Positions 1 to 12,016 of a DNA stretch of 64,000 bases are shown piece by piece. Every line of letters starts with the position of its first letter. Position 1 is the stretch's first letter. Both the position numbers and the translations under genes were made by a program. The notes under the pieces are model-generated. The model saw only the letters and a list, made by a program, of their open reading frames with translations, made no database searches and was not told the origin of the DNA. Source of the stretch: Clavibacter phaseoli (GTDB lineage Bacteria; Actinomycetota; Actinomycetes; Actinomycetales; Microbacteriaceae); assembly GCF_021922925.1 (NCBI RefSeq), contig NZ_CP040786.1, positions 1,054,001 to 1,118,000 on the forward strand. The letters are read 5' to 3'.

Positions 1-274
1 AGATGGGTCCGAGCTTCTCCTGGTGGTCGATCTGCGAGCGGTGCTTCACGAGGAAGCAGCTCACGCAGGTGAACTCGTCCGCCTGGGGCGGGAGCACCAC
101 CGTCTCGAGCTCGAGGTCGGAGAGGTCGGCTCCGGCGAGGTCGAAGCTCCCGGGGTTGTCGGCATCGTCGACGTCCACGACCCCGGACATGCGGTCCGGG
201 ACGCGCTCCTTCAGAGCCTCGATCGAGTCGGAGTCGTCCTCCGTCTTGCGCGGGGCGTCGTAATCAGTTGCCAT
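1..274 (-). CDS. DUF4193 family protein (C-terminus cut by window edge)
   Basis: The reading frame begins with ATG at 274 and runs off the left edge, giving 91 visible residues that start MATDYDAPRKTEDD. It is very acidic at the N-terminus and contains a CVSC pair near residue 70, followed by FLVKHRSQ. This matches the actinobacterial DUF4193 family of about 100 residues, whose conserved cysteines suggest metal binding. A short AGGA lies directly before the start. The function of the family is unknown. It is divergent from sepH. The family call rests on recalled motifs, not a search. Confidence 0.8.
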   Translation of the reverse strand, partial: MATDYDAPRKTEDDSDSIEALKERVPDRMSGVVDVDDADNPGSFDLAGADLSDLELETVVLPPQADEFTCVSCFLVKHRSQIDHQEKLGPI

Positions 275-599
275 TCCTGTCCACTTCTCGAATAACCGCC
301 GAACGGAATCGGCGGGCACAGTTTGCATGAATCGCATCCGGATAGCAAACCGTCCGGAGGCCCCTGTCGGGGGCCCTGATCGGCGGTTTGGATGCGGGGA
401 GCCGGCCCGTCCCCGGGCCGCGGATGCGGACTCACACGGTACACCGTTCGCGCACAAACAACCTGCGTCCGGGGGCCGTGATCCCGCCCTCCGGCGCTCT
501 CGTCGGACTCAAGTCGCGGCGCGCCACGCGTATTCCCCGGAAGAGGGGCCGACTCGTGCGATCGTGAATCGTCCAGTGAGCGCGAGAGGCGTGGAACAC
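275..599. other. Intergenic region with two hairpins upstream of sepH
   Basis: This 325-base stretch separates divergent genes. It holds two GC-rich inverted repeats: GGCCCC/GGGGCC at 359-375 and CGGCCCG/CGGGCCG at 403-420. GGATGCGG occurs as a direct repeat at about 389 and 421. An ATG at 327 is in frame with sepH, but the 91 codons from there have no SepH similarity, so I read them as untranslated. The hairpins may lie in a sepH leader or end an antisense transcript. No clear promoter was identified. Confidence 0.5.
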
Positions 600-1790
600 A
601 TGCAGGATCTGAAGATCGTCGGAGTCGAGGACGGCGCCCTCGTCGTCGAGACCGCGGGCGGTGACCGGCATCGCCTCGTGATGGACGACGCGTTCCGCTC
701 CGCGCTGCGTCGGCAGTCCGCCGACGGCGGCCCGACGCGGAAGGCGGCGCCGCGCATCATCCAGTCGTTCATCCGCCAGGGCATGAGCGCCGAGGACGTC
801 GCCCGGGAGACCGGCGCGTCCGTGGAGTACGTCCGCAAGTTCGAGGGGCCCGTCGTCGCCGAGCGCGAGCACGTCGTGCGCAGCGCGATGAAGGTGCCCG
901 TGCACACGGCCATCGAGGTCGATCCGATGGGCCAGGGCACGCTCTTCGGAGAGGTCATCGAGGAGCGCCTCGAGTCGCTCGGCGCCCAGGACGTGCGCTG
1001 GAGCAGCTGGAAGGAGCAGCTCGGCGGATGGGTCGTGAAGGTCGCCTTCACGAGCGAGGAGATCGACCACGACGCGCGCTGGTCCTACGACGCGAAGAAG
1101 CACGCCCTCTCCCCCGCCAACAACGAGGCGATCACCCTCTCGCAGCAGGGCGAGATCCGCGGCGCCCTCATCCCCCGCCTCCGCGCGCTGCCGCCCGAGG
1201 CGCAGGACACGCACCAGGAGGACGGCGTCACGCGCTTCGACAGCGGTGCCTTCCGCCTGCCCGAGCCGACCGCGTCCAGCACGCAGGACACCGCTCCCCA
1301 GCCGTGGGAGGCGCCCCGCCGCGACGAGGGAGCCGCCGTCTCGCACCTCGGACGACAGGGCAACCACCCCGCGGGCACGCAGCAGCCGGCGCGCGTCGCG
1401 CAGGTCGAGCTGAACGAGACCGCCGACCTGCTGGAGGCGCTCCGGCGCCGCCGCGGCGAGCGGGAGTCCGTGCCGCGCGAGGACGAGGGCGACGAGGTCG
1501 CGGACGACGCGCCCGCGCCCGCCGCCCGGCGCGACGAGCCGCTGTCCCGCCCGCGCGGCGGTCAGCGCTCGGTGCCGCCGCTGCGGTCCGCGGTGATCCC
1601 CGGCATCGGCCGCATCGACACCGGGCGCGACCGCCCGCGCGACGACGCCGAGGACGAGGGCCTGCGCACGCCCGGCTCCGGCGAGACCCGCGGCTCCGGC
1701 AAGCCGTCCGGTCGACGCGGACGCACGGCGATGCCGAGCTGGGACGAGATCGTCTTCGGCGCCCGCAGCGACGACGACCACCTGGCCTGA
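600..1790 (+). CDS. sepH: SepH, FtsZ-interacting cell division protein (DUF3071)
   Basis: The 396-residue protein starts MQDLKIVGVEDGALVV, the typical start of the DUF3071/SepH family. A helix-turn-helix-like segment lies at about residues 55-85 (GMSAEDVARETGASVEYV). The C-terminal two thirds is charged and low-complexity and ends with the conserved WDEIVFG motif. In Streptomyces and mycobacteria, SepH binds FtsZ and promotes its assembly at division sites. The ATG at 600 is preferred over the frame's upstream ATG at 327 because similarity begins exactly there and an AGAGG lies about 7 bases upstream. Confidence 0.9.
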   Translation: MQDLKIVGVEDGALVVETAGGDRHRLVMDDAFRSALRRQSADGGPTRKAAPRIIQSFIRQGMSAEDVARETGASVEYVRKFEGPVVAEREHVVRSAMKVPVHTAIEVDPMGQGTLFGEVIEERLESLGAQDVRWSSWKEQLGGWVVKVAFTSEEIDHDARWSYDAKKHALSPANNEAITLSQQGEIRGALIPRLRALPPEAQDTHQEDGVTRFDSGAFRLPEPTASSTQDTAPQPWEAPRRDEGAAVSHLGRQGNHPAGTQQPARVAQVELNETADLLEALRRRRGERESVPREDEGDEVADDAPAPAARRDEPLSRPRGGQRSVPPLRSAVIPGIGRIDTGRDRPRDDAEDEGLRTPGSGETRGSGKPSGRRGRTAMPSWDEIVFGARSDDDHLA

Positions 1791-1805
1791 TCCCTCCCGT
1801 CGTCC

Positions 1806-1834
1806 GGCCGGGTCGCCTTGAGGCGGACCCGGCC
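1806..1834. terminator. Hairpin between convergent sepH and phosphatase gene
   Basis: GGCCGGGTC at 1806-1814 pairs with GACCCGGCC at 1826-1834, with a further GCC/GGC pairing inside. It sits between two convergent genes and could terminate both strands. No T-tract follows, as is common in this GC-rich window. Confidence 0.65.
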
Positions 1835-1850
1835 GTCGACGTCGCGGCGC

Positions 1851-2990
1851 TCAGCCGCGCGCGAACGCGCCGGCGCGGATGAGGGGGACGAGGCGCTCCT
1901 CGTCCGAGAACGACCCGTGCTGGCCGACCATGCGGCGGGCGCCCTGGTCGCGCGGGCGTCCGTCGTAGTAGGCGATGAGCGAGCGCGTCGCGACGACGAC
2001 GTCGCCGATGCGCGCCGCCACGCCGGCCCGGACGGGTCCGTACCAGTCGGCGGCGATCGCCTCGGCGCGCGTCGCCACGTGGGCGCGCGTCCCCTCGGAC
2101 GAGCGCCAGGCGTCGGCGAGGGCGTCGGCGTCGACGCCCGGCTCGAGGTGCAGGTGCAGGCAGCGCGGCTCGCCCGCGACGTGGCGGACGCCCGCGACCA
2201 GCTCCGGGACGCGGTCGAACAGGACCTGGGATGCGGCGGGCACGTCGACGATGCCGTGATCGGCCGTGATCAGCGCGCCCTCGCGCGGGCCGAGGCGGTC
2301 GAGGAACGGCCCTGCCGCCTGGTCGAGCTCCTCGAGGGCACGGAGCCAGCGATCCGACTCCCAGCCGTGCGCGTGGGCGGTCTGGTCGAGCTCGGGGACG
2401 TAGAGGTAGACGAGGGCGCGCGGCTGCCGGTCCATGAGGGCGCGGGTGGTCGCGAACCGCTCCGCGATCGACTCGGCCGCGACGAAGGTCGCCCCGCGCA
2501 GCGCCGCCCGGGAGAACCCCGAGCCGGAGTAGCGGGCCGAGCCGACGACGAACGCGGGCACGCCCGCGGCGACCGCCCGCTCGAACGCGGTCGGCACCGG
2601 CTGCCACTCCTCCGGGACGCTCTGCGCATCCCACCCGGACAGCAGCTTGAGGACGCGGTCGTGCGCGGGATCCAGCGCGCTGTAGCCGACGAGGCCGTGC
2701 TCCCCGGCCCGCACGCCGGTGGTGAGCGAGGTGATGCTGGCGGCCGTCGTGGTGGGGAAGCCTACGTCCACGACGTCCTTCTTCCGCCAGCCCTGCACCA
2801 GGTGGCGCGCGTGCCCGGCGCGGGCGCGGAGGGCGGCGGAGCCGAGCCCGTCCACGAGGACGACGACGGCCCGGTCGACGGGCGGGAGGCCGGCCTCCGA
2901 CTCCTCCCCCGCGAGGGCGGCGAGGCAGCCCGGCATGACCGCGGTGAGGCTCGTCCGGCTGGATCCGGGCGCCGGTAGCATGGGGGCCAT
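1851..2990 (-). CDS. Alkaline phosphatase superfamily protein (nucleotide pyrophosphatase/phosphodiesterase type)
   Basis: The 379-residue predicted cytosolic hydrolase has an alkaline-phosphatase-fold metal site: VLVDGLG early (metal Asp), GFPTTTAAS with the Thr nucleophile, and [11 protein letters not shown] near the middle (Asp/His ligands). Such proteins cleave phosphodiester or pyrophosphate bonds, but the substrate is unknown. The start chosen is ATG 2990. A CAGACT hexamer ends 7 nt before it, resembling a leaderless -10 with a non-consensus first base. The gene is divergent from parC and convergent with sepH. A longer frame back to 3188 would overlap parC and is rejected. Confidence 0.82.
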   Translation of the reverse strand: MAPMLPAPGSSRTSLTAVMPGCLAALAGEESEAGLPPVDRAVVVLVDGLGSAALRARAGHARHLVQGWRKKDVVDVGFPTTTAASITSLTTGVRAGEHGLVGYSALDPAHDRVLKLLSGWDAQSVPEEWQPVPTAFERAVAAGVPAFVVGSARYSGSGFSRAALRGATFVAAESIAERFATTRALMDRQPRALVYLYVPELDQTAHAHGWESDRWLRALEELDQAAGPFLDRLGPREGALITADHGIVDVPAASQVLFDRVPELVAGVRHVAGEPRCLHLHLEPGVDADALADAWRSSEGTRAHVATRAEAIAADWYGPVRAGVAARIGDVVVATRSLIAYYDGRPRDQGARRMVGQHGSFSDEERLVPLIRAGAFARG

Positions 2991-3075
2991 CCGGCCCAGT
3001 CTGCCACAGCAGCCCGGCGCGCTCCCGCGTGACGACGCCGATCCGGCCGCGCGCCGATCCCGACCCAGAGAGTCC

Positions 3076-5622
3076 ATGAGTCCCTCCACCACGAACACCA
3101 CGCCCGACGAGCCCGCCGAGCGGATCGAGGACGTCGACGTCTCCACCGAGATGGAGAACTCGTTCCTCGAGTACGCGTACTCGGTCATCTACTCCCGGGC
3201 CCTGCCCGACGCGCGCGACGGCCTCAAGCCCGTGCAGCGCCGCATCCTCTACCAGATGAGCGAGATGGGCCTCCGTCCCGACCGCGGGCACGTGAAGTCC
3301 GCGCGCGTCACGGGCGAGGTGATGGGCAAGCTGCACCCGCACGGCGACTCCGCCATCTACGACGCGATGGTGCGCATGGCGCAGCCGTTCACGCTGCGGG
3401 TGCCGCTCATCGACGGGCACGGCAACTTCGGGTCGCTCGACGACGGCCCCGCGGCGCCCCGCTACACGGAGGCCCGGCTCGCCGCCTCCGCGCTCGCGAT
3501 GGTCGAGGGCCTCGACGAGGACGTCGTCGACTTCGTCCCGAACTACGACAACGCGTTCATGCAGCCGGCCGTGCTCCCCGCGGCGTTCCCGAACCTGCTG
3601 GTCAACGGTGCGAGCGGGATCGCGGTCGGCATGGCGACGAACATGGTGCCGCACAACCTCATCGAGGTCGTGGGCGCCGCGCGCCACCTCATCGACCACC
3701 CGGACGCCACGCTCGACGACCTCATGGCCTTCGTGCCCGGGCCCGACCTGCCCACGGGCGGCACGATCATCGGGCTCGCGGGCGTGAAGGACGCGTACCT
3801 CACGGGTCGCGGCAGCTTCAAGACGCGCGCGCGCGTCTCCGTCGAGAGCCTCACCCCGCGGAAGTCGGGGCTGGTCGTGACCGAGCTGCCGTACCTCGTC
3901 GGCCCCGAGAAGGTCATCGAGAAGATCAAGGACGGCGTCCAGAACAAGAAGCTGTCCGGCATCACCAACGTCACCGACCTCACCGACCGCACCCACGGCC
4001 TGCGGCTCGTCATCGAGATCAAGACGGGCTTCAACCCGGAGGCGGTGCTCGAGCAGCTGTACCGCTACACGCCGCTCGAGGACGGCTTCAGCATCAACAA
4101 CGTGGCGCTCGTCGACGGCAGCCCGCAGACGCTCGGGCTGAAGGAGCTGCTGCAGGTCTACGTGGCGCACCGGCTCGACGTGGTCACGCGGCGCACGCGC
4201 TACCGGCTCGCCCGCCGGCAGGAGCGGCTGCACCTCGTGCTCGGCCTCCTCATCGCGATCCTCGACATCGACGAGGTGATCCAGGTCATCCGGGGCAGCG
4301 ACGACACCGAGCAGGCGCGTGCCCGCCTCATGGACGTGTTCGACCTCTCGACGCTGCAGGCCGACTACATCCTGGAGCTCCGCCTCCGCCGGCTCACGCG
4401 GTTCAGCCGCATCGAGCTGGAGGAGGAGCGCGACCGGCTCCAGGCCGAGATCGCGGAGCTCGAGGCGATCCTCGCCGATCCCCGCCGGCTCCGCGCCCTC
4501 GTCTCGACCGAGCTGCAGGAGGTGGCCGACCGCTTCGGCACGCCGCGCCGCACCCTGCTCACCGAGGCCGCGCCGAGCGTCGCCGGGGCGTCGAGCCGCC
4601 GCGCCGCGCCCGTGCTCGAGATCGCCGACGTGCCCTGCCGGGTGCTCCTCTCGACGACGGGCCGCGCGGTCCGCGTCGACCTGCCGACGGACGCGCCGGG
4701 CACGCCCCTGCAGACGGTCCGCCGCAGCTCCCACGACGCCGTCCTCACGGCCATCGAGACCACGAGCCGCACGCGCATCGGCGCGATCACGAACACCGGC
4801 CGGCTCATCACCATGACGCCCGTCGACCTGCCCGTGGTCCCCGTCGCGAGCGTGCAGCTGGGAGCAGGCGTCCGGATCCGCGACTACCTGGGTCTCGCCG
4901 ACAAGAAGGAGCGCGTCGTCGCGCTCGTGGCGCTCGGCACCGAGGAGGCGATCGCCCTGGGCACGCGCCAGGGCGTCGTCAAGCGCATCGCCCCGTCCGC
5001 CCTGCCCGCGAAGCCCGAGTTCGAGGTCATCGCGCTCAAGAAGGGCGACGAGGTCGTCGGCGCGCGTCAGGGGGCGGAGACCGACGAGCTCGTCTTCGTC
5101 ACCAGCGAGGCGCAGCTGCTGCACTTCCCCGCGGTGTCGGTGCGGCCGCAGGGCATCCAGGCGGGTGGCGTGGCCGGCGTCAATCTCGCGGCCGGCGCGC
5201 GCGTGCTGTTCTTCTCGTCCGTCGCGCCCGAGGGCGCCCAGGTCGTGACGATCTCGGCGTCCTCCGCCACCATCGCCGGGGTGGATCCCGGCCGCGCCAA
5301 GGTGAGCGCGTTCGGCGACTTCCCGCGCAAGGGCCGCGCCACGGGCGGGGTGCGCGCGCACGCCTACCTCAAGGGCGAGGACCACCTCGCGCTGGCCTGG
5401 GTGGGCCCCGGGCCCGCTCTCGCGGTCGGGCCCGCCGGCGAGGTGCGGCAGCTGCCGCCCACCGGCATGAAGCGCGACGGATCGGGCATCCCGCTCGAGA
5501 AGGCGATCGGGAGCGTCGGCCAGGCGGTCACCCCCGCCGAGGCACCCGACGCCGCGTCGGGCGCGGCCGCGGGCGTCGTCGAGTCCCCCGCGGAGGACGG
5601 CTCGGCTCCGCTCGAGACGTAG
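3076..5622 (+). CDS. parC: DNA topoisomerase IV subunit A (ParC/GyrA family)
   Basis: The 848-residue type IIA topoisomerase A subunit has a winged-helix/tower region with [12 protein letters not shown] and the DNA-cleaving tyrosine in PRYTEARL (Tyr130), then a coiled region (about 400-500), then a beta-propeller DNA-wrapping C-terminal domain. With ParE it passes and decatenates DNA duplexes. The C-terminal domain lacks an obvious GyrA-box (QRRGG[KR]G), favouring topoisomerase IV over gyrase. The ATG at 3076 follows an AGAGAG stretch. The partner parE lies convergently downstream rather than in an operon. Confidence 0.88.
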   Translation: MSPSTTNTTPDEPAERIEDVDVSTEMENSFLEYAYSVIYSRALPDARDGLKPVQRRILYQMSEMGLRPDRGHVKSARVTGEVMGKLHPHGDSAIYDAMVRMAQPFTLRVPLIDGHGNFGSLDDGPAAPRYTEARLAASALAMVEGLDEDVVDFVPNYDNAFMQPAVLPAAFPNLLVNGASGIAVGMATNMVPHNLIEVVGAARHLIDHPDATLDDLMAFVPGPDLPTGGTIIGLAGVKDAYLTGRGSFKTRARVSVESLTPRKSGLVVTELPYLVGPEKVIEKIKDGVQNKKLSGITNVTDLTDRTHGLRLVIEIKTGFNPEAVLEQLYRYTPLEDGFSINNVALVDGSPQTLGLKELLQVYVAHRLDVVTRRTRYRLARRQERLHLVLGLLIAILDIDEVIQVIRGSDDTEQARARLMDVFDLSTLQADYILELRLRRLTRFSRIELEEERDRLQAEIAELEAILADPRRLRALVSTELQEVADRFGTPRRTLLTEAAPSVAGASSRRAAPVLEIADVPCRVLLSTTGRAVRVDLPTDAPGTPLQTVRRSSHDAVLTAIETTSRTRIGAITNTGRLITMTPVDLPVVPVASVQLGAGVRIRDYLGLADKKERVVALVALGTEEAIALGTRQGVVKRIAPSALPAKPEFEVIALKKGDEVVGARQGAETDELVFVTSEAQLLHFPAVSVRPQGIQAGGVAGVNLAAGARVLFFSSVAPEGAQVVTISASSATIAGVDPGRAKVSAFGDFPRKGRATGGVRAHAYLKGEDHLALAWVGPGPALAVGPAGEVRQLPPTGMKRDGSGIPLEKAIGSVGQAVTPAEAPDAASGAAAGVVESPAEDGSAPLET

Positions 5623-5640
5623 GCGCGTCGGCGCCACGCA

Positions 5641-5681
5641 CGCGGACGGCCGCGGACCCTCGTGGTCCGCGGCCGTCCGCG
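5641..5681. terminator. Perfect bidirectional hairpin between parC and parE
   Basis: A near-perfect 18-bp stem (5641-5658 with 5664-5681) and a 5-base loop lie between the convergent stop codons of parC and parE. It is among the strongest hairpins in the window and is placed to terminate transcription from both sides. Confidence 0.85.
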
Positions 5682-5703
5682 CGTCCGGCTCGGGGCCCGC
5701 GCG

Positions 5704-7782
<2,079 letters not shown>

Positions 7783-7996
7783 GTGCTGTCCTCCATGTAC
7801 GTCCGGCATTCGCCGGACGCGAGCCGTCCACGATCTTAACCGCCGCCCGCCGCCTCCCCCTCCGAAACGCCCTCCGCCGCCCCGCGCCATACGCGCAGAG
7901 CGAAACGGGCGCCCGCGGTCGGGCAGTCTCCCGGGAGCACGTGGTCTACTTGATCCATTCGGCTCGACCCAGACCCGACCCGGAGGGGAGCATCAC

Positions 7997-8224
7997 ATGA
8001 CACCGACCGCGACCGAGCGTCCCGTGGACGAGCTCGACAACCACCAGCTCACCGCCAACGACCGCTGCGACAGCTGCGGCGCCCAGGCCTACATCCGCGT
8101 CGAGGTGAACAGCAGCGAGCTCCTCTTCTGCGCCCACCACGGCAAGAAGTACCAGGAGAAGCTGTCGGCCATCGCCACGAGCTGGCACGACGAGTCGAGC
8201 CGCCTGCTCGACGAGCGCGCCTAG
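7997..8224 (+). CDS. Small zinc-binding protein, DUF7455 type
   Basis: The 75-residue protein has CDSCGAQAYIRV near residue 25 and FCAHHGKKY near residue 50, a Cys2/Cys-His arrangement expected to bind one zinc ion. Such small proteins are widespread in actinobacteria next to sigma-factor and topoisomerase genes; their function is unknown. GGAGGGG lies about 8 nt before the ATG. It is transcribed alone and faces gatD, with a shared terminator between them. Confidence 0.82.
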   Translation: MTPTATERPVDELDNHQLTANDRCDSCGAQAYIRVEVNSSELLFCAHHGKKYQEKLSAIATSWHDESSRLLDERA

Positions 8225-8257
8225 GACGACCCGCCCCGGCTCCGGCCGGCGCGTGGA

Positions 8258-8290
8258 GAAGGGCGCATCCCCGGCGGGGATGCGCCCTTC
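8258..8290. terminator. Bidirectional terminator between DUF7455 gene and gatD
   Basis: A 12-bp perfect stem GGGCGCATCCCC (8261-8272) with its complement (8276-8287), extended by GAA/TTC, separates the convergent ends of the small zinc protein gene and the sigA-murT-gatD operon. Confidence 0.85.
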
Positions 8291-8326
8291 GTCATGTCCT
8301 CCGGCCCGCTCGCGAGCGGACGGCGA

Positions 8327-9061
8327 TCAGTAGTGCGCGGGTCGGGCCACGACGGTGGCGCGCGCCTCGCGCGCCCAGCCGTCGAGCCGGTCGAGCGTCC
8401 CGGAGATGTCGGCGGGCAGCTCCCGGCCGTGCCGCGCCAGGGCGGCGGACAGCAGCTCGTCCGCGAGCCTCGGGTTGAGCGCCAGGACGGGGCCGCCGAG
8501 GTGCGTTCCGATCGACGCTCCGACGCGCACGCCCTCGCCGCCGCCCTGGCCGGCGTTGCCGAAGCCCGCGCGCACCGTGCCGAGCGGATCGTGGTCGCCG
8601 ATGTCGAGGGTGGATCCGTGGTTCTCGTAGCCGACGACCTCGCCGTCTGCCGTGTCGAGCACGAGGTCGCCCACGCGCCGCTCGGTCGTGAGGGTGGTGC
8701 GAACGGGCAGCACGCCGGCGCCCACGAGCTCGCCGCCGTCGGTGAGGCGGACGGACTCCCCCAGGAGCTGGAGGCCGCCCCCCACCGCGAGGATCGGCAC
8801 GCCGGCCTCCCGGAGGGCGACGAGGCGCGGGGCGTGCGCGACGAGGTCGGGCAGGACCGCGCGTTGCGCCGTGAGCGGGCCGGACCCCACGACGACCAGG
8901 TCGGCGTCGCCCGGATCCCCGCCGCCCGGCGCGTGCCGGACGACCTCCGAGCCGATCCCGCGGATGCGCGCGCGCTCGACGAGCACCGTCACGTTCCCGC
9001 GGTCGCCGTTGATGCCGAGCTCATCGGGGTAGAGGTGCAGGATGCGCAGGGCGTGGCTCAC
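8327..9061 (-). CDS. gatD: GatD-like glutamine amidotransferase subunit, catalytic residues missing
   Basis: The 244-residue class-I glutamine amidotransferase-like (CobB/CobQ) protein is colinear with GatD from the N-terminal ILHLYPDELG to the C-terminal NPRLADELL. GatD normally hydrolyses glutamine and passes ammonia to MurT for amidation of D-Glu in lipid II. Here the nucleophile motif CGGYQ reads VGGGLQLLG, with Gly94 where S. aureus GatD has Cys94, and the LHGP motif reads LGGP, with Gly189 instead of His189. The glutaminase should therefore be inactive. The fold motifs GYENHG and the GxGN segment remain. The GTG start overlaps the murT stop (GTGA), so the two are translationally coupled. 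Orthology is clear, but the reaction as annotated is doubtful. Confidence 0.85.
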   Translation of the reverse strand: MSHALRILHLYPDELGINGDRGNVTVLVERARIRGIGSEVVRHAPGGGDPGDADLVVVGSGPLTAQRAVLPDLVAHAPRLVALREAGVPILAVGGGLQLLGESVRLTDGGELVGAGVLPVRTTLTTERRVGDLVLDTADGEVVGYENHGSTLDIGDHDPLGTVRAGFGNAGQGGGEGVRVGASIGTHLGGPVLALNPRLADELLSAALARHGRELPADISGTLDRLDGWAREARATVVARPAHY

Positions 9062-10338
9062 GCGGGTCCTCCCTCGAGGTCCGTGTACCCGAGGATGCGG
9101 CGGATCGCCATCATCTGCTCGTAGTTGACGATCATGGTCTTCACGCCGCGGGACGGCTTCTCCATCGCGAGGAACGCCTGGACGGCGCGGCGCAGGTCGG
9201 GCTCGACCCGGCCGACCTCGAGGCCCTCGTAGCCGAAGCGCACCGCCAGCTGGTAGCCCTTGGTGCCCGAGACGACGTCGGCGTGCGTGAGCGCGGAGAG
9301 GTCGGTGTCGTAGATCCACGACGGGTCGGGGGTCCCGTCGTCGACGGCGAGCAGCACCTGCTCGGGCGGGTCGCCGAGCGCGTCCAGGTTCATCTGCAGG
9401 CTCGCCGGGTTCTTCATCATGATGATCTCGATGTCCTCGTCACCCGCGCGCAGCATCTCGCCGCGCCCGTAGACGGCGGCGACGGAGCCCAGGCCCTCGG
9501 CCGCGCGGGCCGGGTCGAACAGGTCGCCGAGCACGCGGCGCGCCGTGGCGAGCGCTCCCGCGGCGTCGACCGCGTAGTGCAGGCCGCGCGAGGGCAGCGT
9601 CACCGGGAGGTCGCCGGACGCCAGTCGGAACACCGCGTCGCGACCCGAGAGGGCCACGGCCTCGACGCCCGCGTCGACGTGCACCGGGTCGGGGTCCTCG
9701 GATCCGAAGCGGGGGGCGGACGCCAGCCCGTGCTTGCTGTCGCCGAGGAGCTCCTCGGACACGCCGAACCAGTCGACGGCCGCGCGGCCGGCCCGCGCCG
9801 TGTGCGCGGCGATGGCGTTGACGTGCGCGTCGTCGCGGTTGGCGACCACCGCCTCGGTCGCCGTCGCGGCGATGCGATCGAGCATGCCGACCACGCGGTC
9901 GGGCTCGTGGAACCGGTTGAGCTGGTCGATCTGGATGTTGAGGAGCAGCACCGTGCGGGGCGTGAGCAGAGCGGAGAGCGCGACGCCGTAGGCCTCGTCG
10001 ATCTCGAGGACCGCGACGTCGGCGTCCAGGCGCCCGGAGGCGTCGGCGTCCGCGAGGACGGCGGACGCGATGCCCTGCGGCAGGTTCCCGCCGGACGGGT
10101 TCGTGAAGACGCGGAGCCCGTGCGCGCGGAGCACGGCGGTGAGCATGTGGGTGGTCGTCGACTTGCCGTTCGAGCCGGTGACGGCGACCACGCCGTGCGG
10201 CAGGTCGGCGATCGTCCGCTCGAGGAAGCGGGGCTCGAGCCGGAGGGCGACGACGCCGGGCACGGCGGAACCGCCGCCGCGGAGACGGGCGGCCCAGCGG
10301 GCGGCCCGTCCCGCGGCGACGGCGAGGCGCAGCGGCAC
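9058..10338 (-). CDS. murT: MurT-like Mur ligase, no zinc ribbon
   Basis: The 426-residue Mur ligase has a P-loop GSNGKSTT at residues 55-62, the DUF1727 C-terminal domain (MKNPASLQMNLDAL) and a PDPSWIYD motif equivalent to the family's DxSWIWD. MurT activates the alpha-carboxyl of D-Glu in lipid II with ATP. Characterised MurT proteins carry a four-cysteine zinc ribbon in the central domain; this protein contains no cysteine anywhere. The GTG start lies 3 nt after the sigA stop, and the stop overlaps the gatD start. Given the degenerate GatD, the amine donor may differ from ammonia (inference). Confidence 0.87.
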   Translation of the reverse strand: MPLRLAVAAGRAARWAARLRGGGSAVPGVVALRLEPRFLERTIADLPHGVVAVTGSNGKSTTTHMLTAVLRAHGLRVFTNPSGGNLPQGIASAVLADADASGRLDADVAVLEIDEAYGVALSALLTPRTVLLLNIQIDQLNRFHEPDRVVGMLDRIAATATEAVVANRDDAHVNAIAAHTARAGRAAVDWFGVSEELLGDSKHGLASAPRFGSEDPDPVHVDAGVEAVALSGRDAVFRLASGDLPVTLPSRGLHYAVDAAGALATARRVLGDLFDPARAAEGLGSVAAVYGRGEMLRAGDEDIEIIMMKNPASLQMNLDALGDPPEQVLLAVDDGTPDPSWIYDTDLSALTHADVVSGTKGYQLAVRFGYEGLEVGRVEPDLRRAVQAFLAMEKPSRGVKTMIVNYEQMMAIRRILGYTDLEGGPA

Positions 10339-10341
10339 GGC

Positions 10342-11784
<1,443 letters not shown>

Positions 11785-12016
11785 GCGAACACCTTTCGTC
11801 CCCACGACGACCGGTCGCGCGCTCCGCGGTGACGCTGCGGGGTGACCTGCCGGAGGTGGGTCGGGGTTGTTTTCGGACATTGCTAGGACCCATGTCAAGT
11901 CCGCTGATCGTGCACCACCGAGGTGATGCGAGATGCAGGACATGAACGGGTCCGTACCTCATTATTGCACGGATGGGCGCGGGGGCGAGCCAATCCCACC
12001 CGTGTGCGGGCCGGCG
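11785..12016. other. Intergenic leader upstream of sigA
   Basis: This region lies between the MFS stop and the sigA start, both on the minus strand. A TTGACA occurs on the minus strand at 11893-11898, but no convincing -10 follows at the usual spacing. An AT-richer stretch with AATAAT around 11963 is another promoter candidate. The sigA transcript probably begins here with a leader of more than 100 nt. Confidence 0.35.

Noticed and set aside
327..599. N-terminal extension of SepH from the ATG at 327
   Set aside because: The added 91 residues are unlike SepH, cross two hairpins and lack a ribosome site. Homology begins at the ATG at 600.
1228..5637. 1469-codon open frame on the minus strand
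   Set aside because: It runs antisense to parC and part of the phosphatase gene, is Arg/Ala/Gly/His-rich without any family motif, and arises from high GC at third positions.
11785..11943. Longer sigA starting at 11943 or 11880
   Set aside because: No ribosome site precedes these starts, whereas GAAAGG stands correctly before the ATG at 11784.
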